A stretch of 64,000 nt of DNA. Source: Halieaceae bacterium (GTDB taxonomy: Bacteria; Pseudomonadota; Gammaproteobacteria; Pseudomonadales; Halieaceae). Under the pieces are notes generated by a model. The model made no database searches, had not been told where the DNA came from, and worked only from the letters and a program-made list of their open reading frames with translations. Location of the stretch: positions 1 to 64,000 of the forward strand of contig JANQLM010000121.1 of NCBI GenBank assembly GCA_028280635.1, given 5' to 3'. Shown here piece by piece: positions 53,385 to 62,016 of the stretch. The translations under genes and the position numbers were made by a program. Positions within the stretch are counted from its first letter, which is position 1; each line of letters begins with the position of its first letter.

Positions 53385-54058
53385 ACAAACCCACGCTCAG
53401 CCTGGTGATGCCCGTCTTGAACGAAGCGCCGGAGCTGGCGCTCCGCCTCGACGCCCTTCAGCCATGGCGCGCCAGCGCCGAGCTGATCCTGGTGGATGGT
53501 GGCAGCGAGGACGCTAGCCTGGGCATTGCCGCTTCCCGGGTTGACCGGGTGCTGGAATCTCCCCCCGGTAGAGCTCGCCAGCAGAACACCGGTGCCGGCG
53601 CGGCCGCTGGCGACTATCTTTTGTTCCTCCACAGTGATACCCGACTGACCATAGAGCCCACTGCGCTCCTCGAAGCGCTGGGGAAAGCGCCGGCCTGGGG
53701 CTTTTTTTCGGTGCGGCTGGCGGGCCGCGACTGGCGCTTCCGTATCATTGAACGCTTCATGTGCTGGCGCTCACGGCTGACCCGGGTGGCGACCGGTGAC
53801 CAGGCCCTGTTTGTCAGGCGCGAGCTGTTTGAACAACTCGGCGGCTTTGCCGACCTGCCGCTGATGGAAGACGTGGAGCTCAGCAAGCGCCTGCGGCGGG
53901 TCGCCAACCCCGTCATCATGGCGCCGCCGGCTGTCACCTCAAGCCGGCGTTGGGAACGGCGCGGTGTAGTGCGCACGGTATTGCTGATGTGGGAACTGCG
54001 GCTGCGGTACTGGCTGGGCGCCGCTCCCGCTGACCTGGCGCGGCGCTACCGTGCCTGA
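53381..54058 (+). CDS. TIGR04283-type arsenosugar/selenodomain glycosyltransferase
   Basis: The 225-residue GT2-fold protein begins SLVMPVLNEAPELALRLDALQPW and has LILVDGGSEDAS (nucleotide-sugar Asp), GRARQQNTGAGAAAGDYLLFLHSDTRL (HSDT metal motif) and GDQALFVRRELFEQLGGFADLPLMEDVELSKRLR. This matches the rSAM/selenodomain-associated transferase 2 family. It starts with TTG overlapping the arsS stop, so it is translationally coupled. It probably adds or handles the sugar part of the arsenosugar or a related metabolite. Confidence 0.87.
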   Translation: MNKPTLSLVMPVLNEAPELALRLDALQPWRASAELILVDGGSEDASLGIAASRVDRVLESPPGRARQQNTGAGAAAGDYLLFLHSDTRLTIEPTALLEALGKAPAWGFFSVRLAGRDWRFRIIERFMCWRSRLTRVATGDQALFVRRELFEQLGGFADLPLMEDVELSKRLRRVANPVIMAPPAVTSSRRWERRGVVRTVLLMWELRLRYWLGAAPADLARRYRA

Positions 54059-54656
54059 GCTGCTGATTGCGCAACTGGCGCGGGCGCCGGACGCTGGCAA
54101 GGTGAAGACACGCCTGTTTGCCGCCCTGGAGCCTGCCCGGGCCGCTGAGCTGCATGCGGCGATGGTGTTGTATATCTGTCGGCAACTGTCCCCCGCGGGG
54201 CATCTGCAGGTATGGGTACAGGGTGATATGTCGGACCCGTTGTTTGCCGACTGCCTTACCCAGGGTGCCCGCAGCCTGCATCCCCAGCACGGTGACGATC
54301 TGGGCGCACGTATGTCCCACATCGTCAAAACCGGGCTTGAGACCGCAGGCCGGGTGTTGCTGGTGGGCAGTGATGCCCCGGGACTGAAAGCCAGCCACGT
54401 TGCCGCGGTGGCGGCGGCGCTGGAGTCGGCCGATGCCGCGTTTGTGCCGGCGCTGGATGGCGGCTATGTGATGCTGGGACTGGCGGGGCACTGTCCCGAG
54501 CTATTCACTGGCATACCCTGGGGCACTGACAGAGTGCTGGCCTTGAGCCTGGAGGCCCTGGCGGGGGCCGGCCGTCGCGCGGTAGTGCTGGACCCCGTGC
54601 CGGACATCGATCGACCCGAGGACCTCCGGTACCTGCCGGAAGACCTGGTCTGGTGA
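54051..54656 (+). CDS. TIGR04282-type arsenosugar/selenodomain transferase
   Basis: The 201-residue protein has a GTG start inside the preceding gene's end. Its segments LLIAQLARAPDAGKVKTRLFAAL, DDLGARMSHIVKTGLETAGRVLLVGSDAPGL and FVPALDGGYVMLGL fit rSAM/selenodomain-associated transferase 1, a nucleotidyl/glycosyltransferase-like fold. Together with ArsS and the TIGR04283 protein it makes the three-gene signature of this pathway. The overlap of 8 bp supports one transcript. The gene's exact step is not established. Confidence 0.87.
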   Translation: MPELLIAQLARAPDAGKVKTRLFAALEPARAAELHAAMVLYICRQLSPAGHLQVWVQGDMSDPLFADCLTQGARSLHPQHGDDLGARMSHIVKTGLETAGRVLLVGSDAPGLKASHVAAVAAALESADAAFVPALDGGYVMLGLAGHCPELFTGIPWGTDRVLALSLEALAGAGRRAVVLDPVPDIDRPEDLRYLPEDLVW

Positions 54657-54669
54657 AGCCCACTCGCGC

Positions 54670-55059
54670 TCAGGCGCTGGCCGAGGCCTCCTCCGGTACC
54701 GGCGTCGTCACCGGGCTCGACCGCTCGTAGAGCAAAAACGCAATCGCCGTGCAGTAACTCAGGTTGGTCTGCAGTTCCTTGTCCGGATCGCTGAGAAAAG
54801 CGCGCTGGCTGGCCAGTCCGCGAACCCTGGAAGCCAGGTCCGGATTGAACGCCAGGTGCTTGTCCCAGATATCACGGTGCTGCATCGGCGTGATGTGGAA
54901 AATGCCGAGGCCGTCATTACGAGCTGAGAATAACCCGAGATCGGGTGCGTTGGTTGCGGCAGAGAGCAGGAAAGCTTCGGTGTCGGGATTCCACACCCCC
55001 AAGTATTGCAGGGTGGGCTGGATTACCTGGTCCTTCAGGTGTTCCACCGTTACGTACAT
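54670..55059 (-). CDS. Phage-lysozyme-like protein, solitary and probably inactive
   Basis: The protein is 129 residues from MYVTVEHLKDQVIQPTLQYLGVWNPDTEAFLLSAATNAPDLGLF. This resembles a small tailed-phage transglycosylase/endolysin-like family in which the same region reads LLLGTAAQES...GPALGxFQMEPATHDDIW. Here the block is GLGIFHITPMQHRDIWDKHL, and the AAxES glutamate is replaced (AATNAPD), so the predicted muramidase Glu is lost. No phage genes are around it. It is either a domesticated protein or a prophage remnant. The Pro/Ala tail is ordinary. The relationship is remembered from motif pattern, not searched. Confidence 0.55.
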   Translation of the reverse strand: MYVTVEHLKDQVIQPTLQYLGVWNPDTEAFLLSAATNAPDLGLFSARNDGLGIFHITPMQHRDIWDKHLAFNPDLASRVRGLASQRAFLSDPDKELQTNLSYCTAIAFLLYERSSPVTTPVPEEASASA

Positions 55060-55363
55060 ACAAGCACCATGTAGCCACCTCACAGCGTGCACCGCGACCG
55101 CCGAGTAAAGGGGATACTGGCAATGCAGGCACGGATCCAGTCAGGGTGGATTAGGGTTGCCCCGCGTCCACAGTCCGTCATGTTTCGTTCGCACCGCACG
55201 TTTCGCAGGCATTTCACTGCTCCCGCTACTCGTACGTGGCAATGGTCAGGCAGGGTGTTCAGGCCTGCCGGCACGGCTGTTAGCCGATTGTTTTTATTGT
55301 GGTTTTTATTTAAACACAGCTTCCCGGGCGTGGCTATACAAAGATAGGCGGCAAGCGGCTGCC

Positions 55364-55729
55364 CTAGCCACCCGCCAGTTTCACTCGATAGCCGCGTTTT
55401 TCGAGTTCCTGTTTCAGGGTGTCGCGGGCATCGCCCTGGATTTCTATGCTGCCCTCGCGGGTGCTGCCACCCACGCCGCAGCGCTTTTTCAGTTCCTTGG
55501 CCAGCACTTTCAGTTGATCGGGAGGCAAGGGCAGGCCGTCGATAACTGTCACGGCCTTGCCACCGCGGCCCTTGGTCTCCCGGCGGATGCGCACCACGCC
55601 GTCCCCGGTGCTGGCGGGCCGTGCCTTGCCGCAAACGCACTGGGCTACCGCCCGCTGACACTGGGGACAAAGGCGACCGAGCTCCGTCGAGTACACGGGG
55701 CGACTGTCACGGCCTTTCGACCTGCCCAT
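55364..55729 (-). CDS. yciH: SUI1/YciH family translation initiation factor-like protein
   Basis: The protein is 121 residues from the ATG at 55729 (MGRSKGRDSRPVYSTELGRLCPQC), with AGGAAA upstream; the ORF track start is 29 residues too long. It has a short Cys-rich N-terminus (CPQCQRAVAQCVCG) and the SUI1 domain: VVRIRRETKGRGGKAVTVIDGLPL, LAKELKKRCGVGGSTREGSIEIQGD and KQELEKRGYRVKLAGG. It is an eIF1-like RNA-binding protein that influences initiation fidelity in bacteria under stress. It is divergent from slyX. Confidence 0.93.
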   Translation of the reverse strand: MGRSKGRDSRPVYSTELGRLCPQCQRAVAQCVCGKARPASTGDGVVRIRRETKGRGGKAVTVIDGLPLPPDQLKVLAKELKKRCGVGGSTREGSIEIQGDARDTLKQELEKRGYRVKLAGG

Positions 55730-55835
55730 GGCGGTTTTCCTGTGGTAGTGGCAGCGTCGGTATAATAGCGCCGCCGCGCTGCTGCAAACCAGAGCAGCCG
55801 GCGTCGACATTGGCATTCAGCAGGAGATCCGGGCG

Positions 55836-56066
55836 ATGGGCCAGGAAGACCAGTTGCAGCGGTTGCGGCAGCAGGTAGTGGAGCTACAAACGCAGGTGGC
55901 TTTCCAGGAGCAGGCGATGACTGACCTCAGCGAGGCCCTGGCCAGCCAGCAGCGCGACCTGGCGGCTATCCAGCGAGAGTGGGCTGCCGTGAAACAGCAG
56001 TATGCGAGCCTGCGTGAGCAACTGCCGGCAACGACACCGGCGGATGAAAAACCGCCTCATTACTGA
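55836..56066 (+). CDS. slyX: SlyX-like protein
   Basis: The 76-residue protein is an uninterrupted coiled coil (QLQRLRQQVVELQTQVAFQEQAMTDLSEALASQQRDLAAIQREWAAVKQQY) ending in PADEKPPHY, the typical SlyX C-terminus. Function is not firmly known. GGAGA precedes the ATG. It is divergent from the YciH gene and convergent with the membrane cold-shock-domain gene. Confidence 0.92.
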   Translation: MGQEDQLQRLRQQVVELQTQVAFQEQAMTDLSEALASQQRDLAAIQREWAAVKQQYASLREQLPATTPADEKPPHY

Positions 56067-56091
56067 CGCCCGGCAAGTAGGTCATGGCGTG

Positions 56092-56493
56092 TCAGCCCAG
56101 GGCTTCCACGTCCTCTGCCTGGGGGCCCTTGTCACTGTCGACCACCACAAAGGAGACGCGCTGCCCGTCGCGTAGCTGACGCCGATCGCGGTTCGGCCCG
56201 CGGATAGAGCGGAAGTGTACGAAGATCTCCTCACCATTCTGGCGGCGGATAAAGCCAAAGCCCTTGCTGACATTGAACCATTTTATCTCGCCTTCCTCGC
56301 GTCCATCGGTGGCGTTTTCGTCGCCCCGGTGGGGGCCTGAAGGCCCGACCGCCAGCAGCGATGCCGCGCAACAGGCGGCGACCAGGACCAGTGCCAGCAA
56401 CACAGGGTGTTGCGCCAGCTTGAAATAGGTCACCAGCGCGGTCGCGACCAGCGCGGCGGTGATGGCAAGCAGCAGTTGGTACGGTAGTCTCAT
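56092..56493 (-). CDS. Membrane-anchored cold-shock-domain protein
   Basis: The 133-residue protein begins with two membrane helices (LLLAITAALVATALVTYF; LLALVLVAACCAASLLAV), a short charged linker and a complete cold-shock domain: GEIKWFNVSKGFGFIRRQNGEEIFVHFRSIRG with RNP1 (KGFGFI) and RNP2 (IFVHF). It ends RVSFVVVDSDKGPQAEDVEALG. The topology should leave the nucleic-acid-binding part in the cytoplasm. It could hold RNA near the inner membrane. It lies downstream of the free Csp gene on the same strand and is separated from it by a gap of about 260 bp containing a hairpin. Confidence 0.87.
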   Translation of the reverse strand: MRLPYQLLLAITAALVATALVTYFKLAQHPVLLALVLVAACCAASLLAVGPSGPHRGDENATDGREEGEIKWFNVSKGFGFIRRQNGEEIFVHFRSIRGPNRDRRQLRDGQRVSFVVVDSDKGPQAEDVEALG

Positions 56494-56713
56494 GAGGGCT
56501 GTTCGCTTGGCGTGTGCGCGCCACTATACCGAATTCGTGAACACGCTGCGCATCCCGGGGCGCCAGGGCGGCGAGGGGGCTAAGCGGGTAATGCCAGGCC
56601 GAAACAACTATGCCCCAAGGGAAAGTTTTGGGGGAAAGGGGGGCCGTACTGCAGTGAACACAGCAGCGGTAAACATCGGCCAGGCGCCAACTGAGCCCGG
56701 CTGCGAAAGGAGG

Positions 56714-56747
56714 GCGGGGCGCCTGCTGCGAGCAGCCTGTGCCCCGC
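56714..56747 (-). terminator. Hairpin terminator candidate after csp
   Basis: GCGGGGC (56714-56720) and GCCCCGC (56741-56747) enclose an inner stem CTGCT-GCG-AGCAG (56723-56735). It lies 8 bp beyond the csp stop on the minus strand. Only a weak pyrimidine run follows, so termination may be partial, possibly allowing read-through to the membrane CSD gene. Confidence 0.45.
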
Positions 56748-56754
56748 GCGGCGG

Positions 56755-56979
56755 TCAGACTTTTGCTACGTCTTCCGCCTGCAGCCCCTTGGGGCCCTCA
56801 ACAATCGTAAATTCGACTTCCTGTCCTTCATTCAGGGTGCGGTAGCCATCGCCCTGGATGGAACGGAAGTGTACAAAGACATCTTCATTGCTGTTCTCAT
56901 CCCGGGTGATGAACCCGAACCCCTTGGCATTGTTAAACCACTTTACGGTGCCAGTTACCCGCTCACTCATACCACTCAT
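56755..56979 (-). CDS. Cold-shock protein (CspA family)
   Basis: This 74-residue single-domain Csp has [48 protein letters not shown], with RNP1 KGFGFI and RNP2 VFVHF intact. It binds single-stranded RNA/DNA as a chaperone. Two ATG codons at the start (MSGMSER) are both possible. The stretch of about 150 bp up to the valS stop holds two GC-rich stems (57083-57115). Whether it is cold-induced cannot be told from sequence. Confidence 0.95.
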   Translation of the reverse strand: MSGMSERVTGTVKWFNNAKGFGFITRDENSNEDVFVHFRSIQGDGYRTLNEGQEVEFTIVEGPKGLQAEDVAKV

Positions 56980-57082
56980 CCTCGACTTGTAGCCCTTTCT
57001 TCGTTGTTATATCCAGCCGCGGTACTGCTAGTTTTTTAGTCGTTATCCGCGCCTGGAACTTGTATTCCTTGCATCGAGGGTA

Positions 57083-57115
57083 TGGCCCGAAGGCCACCGG
57101 CGCTTTCTTTGCGCC
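57083..57115 (-). other. Tandem hairpins between valS and csp
   Basis: TGGCC-CGAA-GGCCA (57083-57096) and GGCGC-TTTCTTT-GCGCC (57099-57115) lie side by side just downstream of the valS stop. Neither is followed by a T tract on the minus strand, so they may be a Rho-assisted end, a processing site, or part of the csp leader. Confidence 0.35.
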
Positions 57116-57127
57116 TTGTCTTTAGCG

Positions 57128-59893
57128 CTACATGCGCTGTATTTGTTCTACCTGTACCTGCAGCTTCTCCAGTGCCTGCTGCTGGCTGTCCAGTTTCTGC
57201 CGCTCCTTCGCAACAACTTCGGCCGGAGCCTTGTCGACAAATGCGGCATTGGAAAGCTTCTGCCTGACCCTCTGCGCATCCTTGTCCAGCTTGTCGATTT
57301 CTTTGGCCAGCCGCGCGAGTTCAGCTTCGCGATCAATCAGGCCTGCCATGGGGACGAGGATCTCGAGGTCGTCTACCAGTGCCGCGGATGCCGCCGGTGC
57401 CTCTTCCCCGTCCTGCAGGAAGCGGATGTCGGACAGCTTTGCGAGCTTGGTTAAGTACTGAGCGTTGTCTTCCAGCCTGGTTTTATCTTTATTGTTACCG
57501 TTGCGCAGCAGTACGGAGATTTCCTTACCTGGCGGGATAGCCATTTCCCCGCGAATATTCCGTATGCCGACAATCGCAGCTTTAAGCCATTCTATATCCG
57601 CGGTCGCGGAAGTGTCTATTTTTTTGTCTTCCGCCAGCGGGTACGGCTGCAGCATGATGGTAGGGCCTTCGCGGCCCGCCAGCGGCGCTACCCGTTGCCA
57701 GATTTCCTCGGTGATAAACGGCATCAGCGGGTGCGCCAACCGCAGCGCAGCTTCCAGCACGCGTATCAGCGTGCGACGAGTGCCGGTCTTCAGCGCTTCG
57801 CTGGCGTTGTCATCCCACAGGGTTGGTTTCGAGAGTTCCAGGTACCAGTCACAGTACTCGTTCCAGATGAATTCATAGATCGCCTGGGACGCGAGGTCAA
57901 AGCGGTAGTTGCCGATGGCGCGTTCCACCTCGGCCTCGGTTTCCTGCAGGCGCGAGATGATCCAGCGGTCCGCCAGGCCCAGCTCGAAGGCCTCGTCCCT
58001 GGCGCCGCAGGCGGCGTCCTCGCAGTTCATCAATACATAGCGGGCGGCGTTCCAGATCTTGTTGCAGAAGTTGCGGAAACCTTCGATGCGGCCCACGTCG
58101 AACTTGATGTCGCGCCCGGTGGAAGCCAGCGAGTAGTAGGTAAAGCGCAGGGCGTCGGTGCCGTAGGCGGCGATGCCTTCCGGAAACTCCTTGCGGGTCA
58201 TTTTCTCGATTTTGGCGGCCAGCTTTGGCTGCATCATGCCGGAGGTGCGCTTCTCGATCAGCGGCTCCAGCTCAATGCCGTCGATCAGGTCGATGGGGTC
58301 CAGCACGTTGCCCTTGGATTTCGACATTTTCTGGCCGTGGCTGTCGCGCACCAGCCCGTGCACATACACCTTGTGGAACGGCACCTCCTCGCGGAAGTGC
58401 AGCGTCATCATGATCATCCGGGCCACCCAGAAGAAGATGATGTCGAAGCCGGTCACCAGCACACTGCTGGGGTGGAAAGTGGCGAGGTCCTCGGTCTCTT
58501 CGGGCCAACCGAGGGTAGAAAAGGTCCACAGGGCGGAGGAGAACCAGGTGTCCAGCACATCCTCGTCCTGGCGCAGGCCCACCTCCGCTGCGATGCCGTT
58601 GGCCTCGCGCACAGCCTGCTCGCTCTCGCCCACGTAGACGTTGCCGGCCTCGTCGTACCAGGCGGGGATGCGGTGGCCCCACCAGAGCTGGCGCGAGACG
58701 CACCAGTCCTGGATGTCGCGCATCCAGGCGAAGTAAGTGTTTTCCCACTGCTTGGGTACAAACTCGATGTCGCCGTTTTCCACCGCGGCAATCGCTGGTT
58801 TGGCGAGCGTCCTGGCGTCCACGTACCACTGCCAGGTCAGGTAGGGCTCGATAACCACGCCGGAGCGGTCGCCACGCGGCACCTTGAGCGTGTGGTCCTC
58901 GGTTTTCTCCAGCAGGCCCTGGGCCTGCAGGTTCTCGATGATGCGTGCGCGGGCCTCAAAGCGGTCCAGGCCGCGGTAGGCCTCGGGCGCCTCGTCATTG
59001 ATGGCAGCGTCGACGGTGAGGATATTGATAACGTCGAGTTGGTGGCGCTGGCCCATGTCCCAGTCATTGAAGTCGTGGGCGGGGGTGATCTTTACGCAGC
59101 CGGTGCCGAACTCGCGGTCCACGTAGTCATCGGCAATGACCGGGATCTGACGCCCGGTCAGCGGCAGGTCGATGGTGCTGCCCACCAGGTGGCTGTAGCG
59201 CTCATCCTCCGGATGCACTGCTACCGCGCTGTCGCCGAGCATGGTCTCCGGGCGGGTGGTGGCAACCACCAGGTGCCCGGAGCCGTCGCTCAGGGGATAG
59301 CGCAGGTGCCACAGGGAGCCCTGTTCTTCCTCGGATATAACCTCCAGGTCGGAGATCGCCGTGTGCAGCGCCGGGTCCCAGTTGACCAGGCGCTGGCCGC
59401 GGTAGATCAGGCCTTCCCGATGCAGGCGAATAAAGACTTCCTGTACTGCGGAGGACAGACCCGGGTCCATCGTGAAGCGTTCCCGGGACCAGTCCATGGA
59501 ACTGCCGAGGCGGCGGAGCTGGCGGGTAATGGTGCCGCCGGAGTGTTCTTTCCAGTCCCAGACCTTTTCCACGAACTTGTCGCGGCCCAACTCGTGGCGG
59601 TCGGTGCCTGCCGCCTCCAATTGGCGCTCCACCACCATCTGGGTGGCGATGCCCGCGTGGTCGGTACCCACCTGCCACAGGGTGTTGCAGCCGCGCATCC
59701 GGTGATAGCGGATCAGCGCGTCCATGATGGCTTCCTGGAAACCGTGGCCCATGTGCAGGCTGCCGGTCACATTGGGCGGCGGAATCATGATGGAGTAGGG
59801 AGCTCCCTCGCCGCTGGGGGCGAAATAGCCGGAGTTCTCCCAGTGTTCGTACCAGCGGGATTCGATGTTCGCGGGCTGGAAAGTCTTGTCCAT
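57128..59893 (-). CDS. valS: Valine-tRNA ligase
   Basis: The protein is 921 residues from [24 protein letters not shown]; the ORF track adds 36 residues overlapping the holC end. It is a class Ia synthetase with HIGH-like [13 protein letters not shown] and [12 protein letters not shown], a large CP1 editing domain ([19 protein letters not shown]), and a C-terminal coiled-coil arm ([19 protein letters not shown]...) typical of ValRS. It attaches valine to tRNA-Val. It lies downstream of pepA and holC on the minus strand, the conserved gammaproteobacterial order. Confidence 0.98.
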   Translation of the reverse strand: MDKTFQPANIESRWYEHWENSGYFAPSGEGAPYSIMIPPPNVTGSLHMGHGFQEAIMDALIRYHRMRGCNTLWQVGTDHAGIATQMVVERQLEAAGTDRHELGRDKFVEKVWDWKEHSGGTITRQLRRLGSSMDWSRERFTMDPGLSSAVQEVFIRLHREGLIYRGQRLVNWDPALHTAISDLEVISEEEQGSLWHLRYPLSDGSGHLVVATTRPETMLGDSAVAVHPEDERYSHLVGSTIDLPLTGRQIPVIADDYVDREFGTGCVKITPAHDFNDWDMGQRHQLDVINILTVDAAINDEAPEAYRGLDRFEARARIIENLQAQGLLEKTEDHTLKVPRGDRSGVVIEPYLTWQWYVDARTLAKPAIAAVENGDIEFVPKQWENTYFAWMRDIQDWCVSRQLWWGHRIPAWYDEAGNVYVGESEQAVREANGIAAEVGLRQDEDVLDTWFSSALWTFSTLGWPEETEDLATFHPSSVLVTGFDIIFFWVARMIMMTLHFREEVPFHKVYVHGLVRDSHGQKMSKSKGNVLDPIDLIDGIELEPLIEKRTSGMMQPKLAAKIEKMTRKEFPEGIAAYGTDALRFTYYSLASTGRDIKFDVGRIEGFRNFCNKIWNAARYVLMNCEDAACGARDEAFELGLADRWIISRLQETEAEVERAIGNYRFDLASQAIYEFIWNEYCDWYLELSKPTLWDDNASEALKTGTRRTLIRVLEAALRLAHPLMPFITEEIWQRVAPLAGREGPTIMLQPYPLAEDKKIDTSATADIEWLKAAIVGIRNIRGEMAIPPGKEISVLLRNGNNKDKTRLEDNAQYLTKLAKLSDIRFLQDGEEAPAASAALVDDLEILVPMAGLIDREAELARLAKEIDKLDKDAQRVRQKLSNAAFVDKAPAEVVAKERQKLDSQQQALEKLQVQVEQIQRM

Positions 59894-59930
59894 GAAGGTT
59901 TGCGGCTGCTCTAAAAAGCGCGCGATTATA

Positions 59931-60350
59931 TCAGAGATCGCGCTTCTCGATGGGGTAGCCAAAGTGTTTGTAACGCTTCCAGGAATCGCGCAGGGGCTCA
60001 CGGATTGCCGGGTCCTGCACTACGATTTCCAGCACCCGTTCAAAGCGGCCGACAAAGTCCGGCACCGCCAGGTCGAGGTTGATCATGACATCGTGGTGTT
60101 CGCCGGGGTCAGCCCCCCAGCCGATGGCAAGGTGCTCGGCGTCCTCACTGCCCAGTAGGCCGTGGGGCAGGAAGCTCTGGCGCCGGAAGCCCCACAGCAG
60201 TTCGTCCATGGCACGTGCCGCGCTCTCGTCGCTGGTGTGCAGGTAAATCCGATGACCTTCGCGAAACGCCTTCTCTGCCAGCCGGCAGGCAAAGCGCTGG
60301 CGCTCCCCCGGGTCTTCCTGGGGGAGCACGTAGAAGTCGACGCGGGTCAT
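59931..60350 (-). CDS. holC: DNA polymerase III subunit chi
   Basis: This 139-residue protein matches HolC: TRVDFYVL start, [42 protein letters not shown], and [21 protein letters not shown], ending [14 protein letters not shown]. Chi links the clamp loader (through psi) to SSB in the replisome. It sits between pepA (25 bp upstream) and valS (37 bp downstream) on the same strand. Confidence 0.95.
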   Translation of the reverse strand: MTRVDFYVLPQEDPGERQRFACRLAEKAFREGHRIYLHTSDESAARAMDELLWGFRRQSFLPHGLLGSEDAEHLAIGWGADPGEHHDVMINLDLAVPDFVGRFERVLEIVVQDPAIREPLRDSWKRYKHFGYPIEKRDL

Positions 60351-60374
60351 TGAAGTGCCTGCTGCCGGGTGGTG

Positions 60375-61874
60375 CTAACCGAGCTTCACGCCGGCACGGT
60401 CGAGCAGGTAGTGACTCAGCATGCCCACGGGGCGGCCGGTGGCGCCCTTGGGCGCGCTGTCCCAGGCGGTGCCGGCGATATCCAGGTGGGCCCACTTGTA
60501 CTTCTTGGTGAAGCGTGCCAGGAAACAGGCAGCGGTAATACTGCCGCCCCCGGGGCCGCCGATATTCTGTATATCGGCGAAAGGGGAGTCGATCTGCTTC
60601 TGGTAGTCGTCCCACAGGGGCATGCGCCAGGGGCGATCGTGGCTGCTGTCTCCGGCCGCGGTGAGCTGTTCCGCGAGCTTGTCGTCGTTGGCATACATGC
60701 CGTGGGCGTGGGAACCCAGTGCCACCACGCAGGCACCGGTCAGGGTGGCGATATCGATCACTGCCTGTGGCTTGAAGCGTTCCGCGTAGGTGAGGGTGTC
60801 GCACAGCACCAGGCGGCCCTCAGCGTCGGTATTGAGAATCTCAATGGTCTGGCCAGACATGCTGGTGACCACGTCGCCGGGCTTGGTGGCCTTGCCGCTG
60901 GGCAGGTTTTCGGAAGCGGCGACCAGGGCGACCACATTGATAGGCAGGTTCATGGCGAGGACGGCGTTCATGGTGCCGAACACGCTGGCGGCGCCGCACA
61001 TGTCGAACTTCATTTCGTCCATCTTGGCGCCGGGCTTGAGGCTGATGCCGCCGCTGTCGAAGGTAATACCTTTGCCGACCAGTACGTAAGGCTTCTTGGA
61101 GGCTGCGGCCCCCTTGTACTGCATGACGATAAGTTTGGCGGGCTGCTCACTGCCGGCGCTTACTGACAGGAAAGAGCCCATACCCAGTTCGCGCATCTGC
61201 TTCTCTTCCAGGATGCGGGTGGTCAGCTTGCTGTTGGCTTTGGCCAGTTTCCTGGCCTCGTTGGCAAGGTAGCTGGGTGTACAGATGTTGCCCGGCAGAT
61301 TGCCCAGTTCCCGGGCCACGTTGATGCCTTCGCCTATCTGCTTGCCGAGCTTCAGGGCCCGATTGGCGGCGGCGGTTTTAGTGGCCTCGCCGCAGTTCAC
61401 CAGCAGGCGGGCAGTTGCCAGCCCGGGACGCGGCTTGCTGAGAGTTTCCGTGTATTGATAGCTGGCAGCCTCCGCTGTACGAGCCAGTTGCTCCAGCAGT
61501 GCCCCCATGGGAACTGCGTCGCAGGCCAGTTCCTCGGCATGGAGGATGGCGTCTTTGGCCTTGCAGGACCTGAGTCCCTTCACTACTGCGGCGATCACCT
61601 TGCGAATCGCCGCTGTATCCAGTTTGCTGCGTGTGCCCGCACCGACCAGCAGGATGCGCTGCACACCTTTACTGTCCCCAGTGTGCAGCAACAGGGTGTC
61701 GCCGGCATTGCCGCCGATATCGCCAGCGGCGATGGCGGCGCTGACAATACCCCTGTAACGCTTGTCGAGTTGTTTTGCCGCGCCGCTGAGCTGCTTGCGC
61801 GGATAAACGGGTGCGATGGCACAGGCGGTCCTGGCGGCGCCTGCGTCCTTGAGAGTTCTGGCGGAAATATCCAT
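60375..61874 (-). CDS. pepA: Leucyl/cytosol aminopeptidase
   Basis: The protein is 499 residues from MDISARTLKDAGAARTACAIAPVYP; AGGAA precedes this ATG and five ORF-track residues are dropped. This M17 peptidase has a variable N domain and a catalytic domain with YVLVGKGITFDSGGISLKPG, KPGDVVTSMSGQTIEILNTDAEGRLVLCDTL (NTDAEGRL signature) and di-zinc ligands. It removes N-terminal residues from peptides and in some bacteria also binds DNA. First gene of the pepA-holC-valS group, divergent from a lipoprotein metalloprotease gene. Confidence 0.97.
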   Translation of the reverse strand: MDISARTLKDAGAARTACAIAPVYPRKQLSGAAKQLDKRYRGIVSAAIAAGDIGGNAGDTLLLHTGDSKGVQRILLVGAGTRSKLDTAAIRKVIAAVVKGLRSCKAKDAILHAEELACDAVPMGALLEQLARTAEAASYQYTETLSKPRPGLATARLLVNCGEATKTAAANRALKLGKQIGEGINVARELGNLPGNICTPSYLANEARKLAKANSKLTTRILEEKQMRELGMGSFLSVSAGSEQPAKLIVMQYKGAAASKKPYVLVGKGITFDSGGISLKPGAKMDEMKFDMCGAASVFGTMNAVLAMNLPINVVALVAASENLPSGKATKPGDVVTSMSGQTIEILNTDAEGRLVLCDTLTYAERFKPQAVIDIATLTGACVVALGSHAHGMYANDDKLAEQLTAAGDSSHDRPWRMPLWDDYQKQIDSPFADIQNIGGPGGGSITAACFLARFTKKYKWAHLDIAGTAWDSAPKGATGRPVGMLSHYLLDRAGVKLG

Positions 61875-62016
61875 GGCGAATTCCTGCAACGTGTTCCAAA
61901 CTGATGAAGCTCGGGATTCTATGACGAAACGCCAATGCGCTGCGAGCGCTGGCGACCCCGGCGAGCCTTCGCGTCAACACTGTGTTCGGCATTTCGGTCG
62001 AGGTGTGGGAGGAAGC

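Noticed and set aside
57695-59914. 739-residue plus-strand ORF opposite valS
   Set aside because: It is a long antisense shadow in GC-rich DNA. Its translation has no domain, and valS on the other strand is certain.
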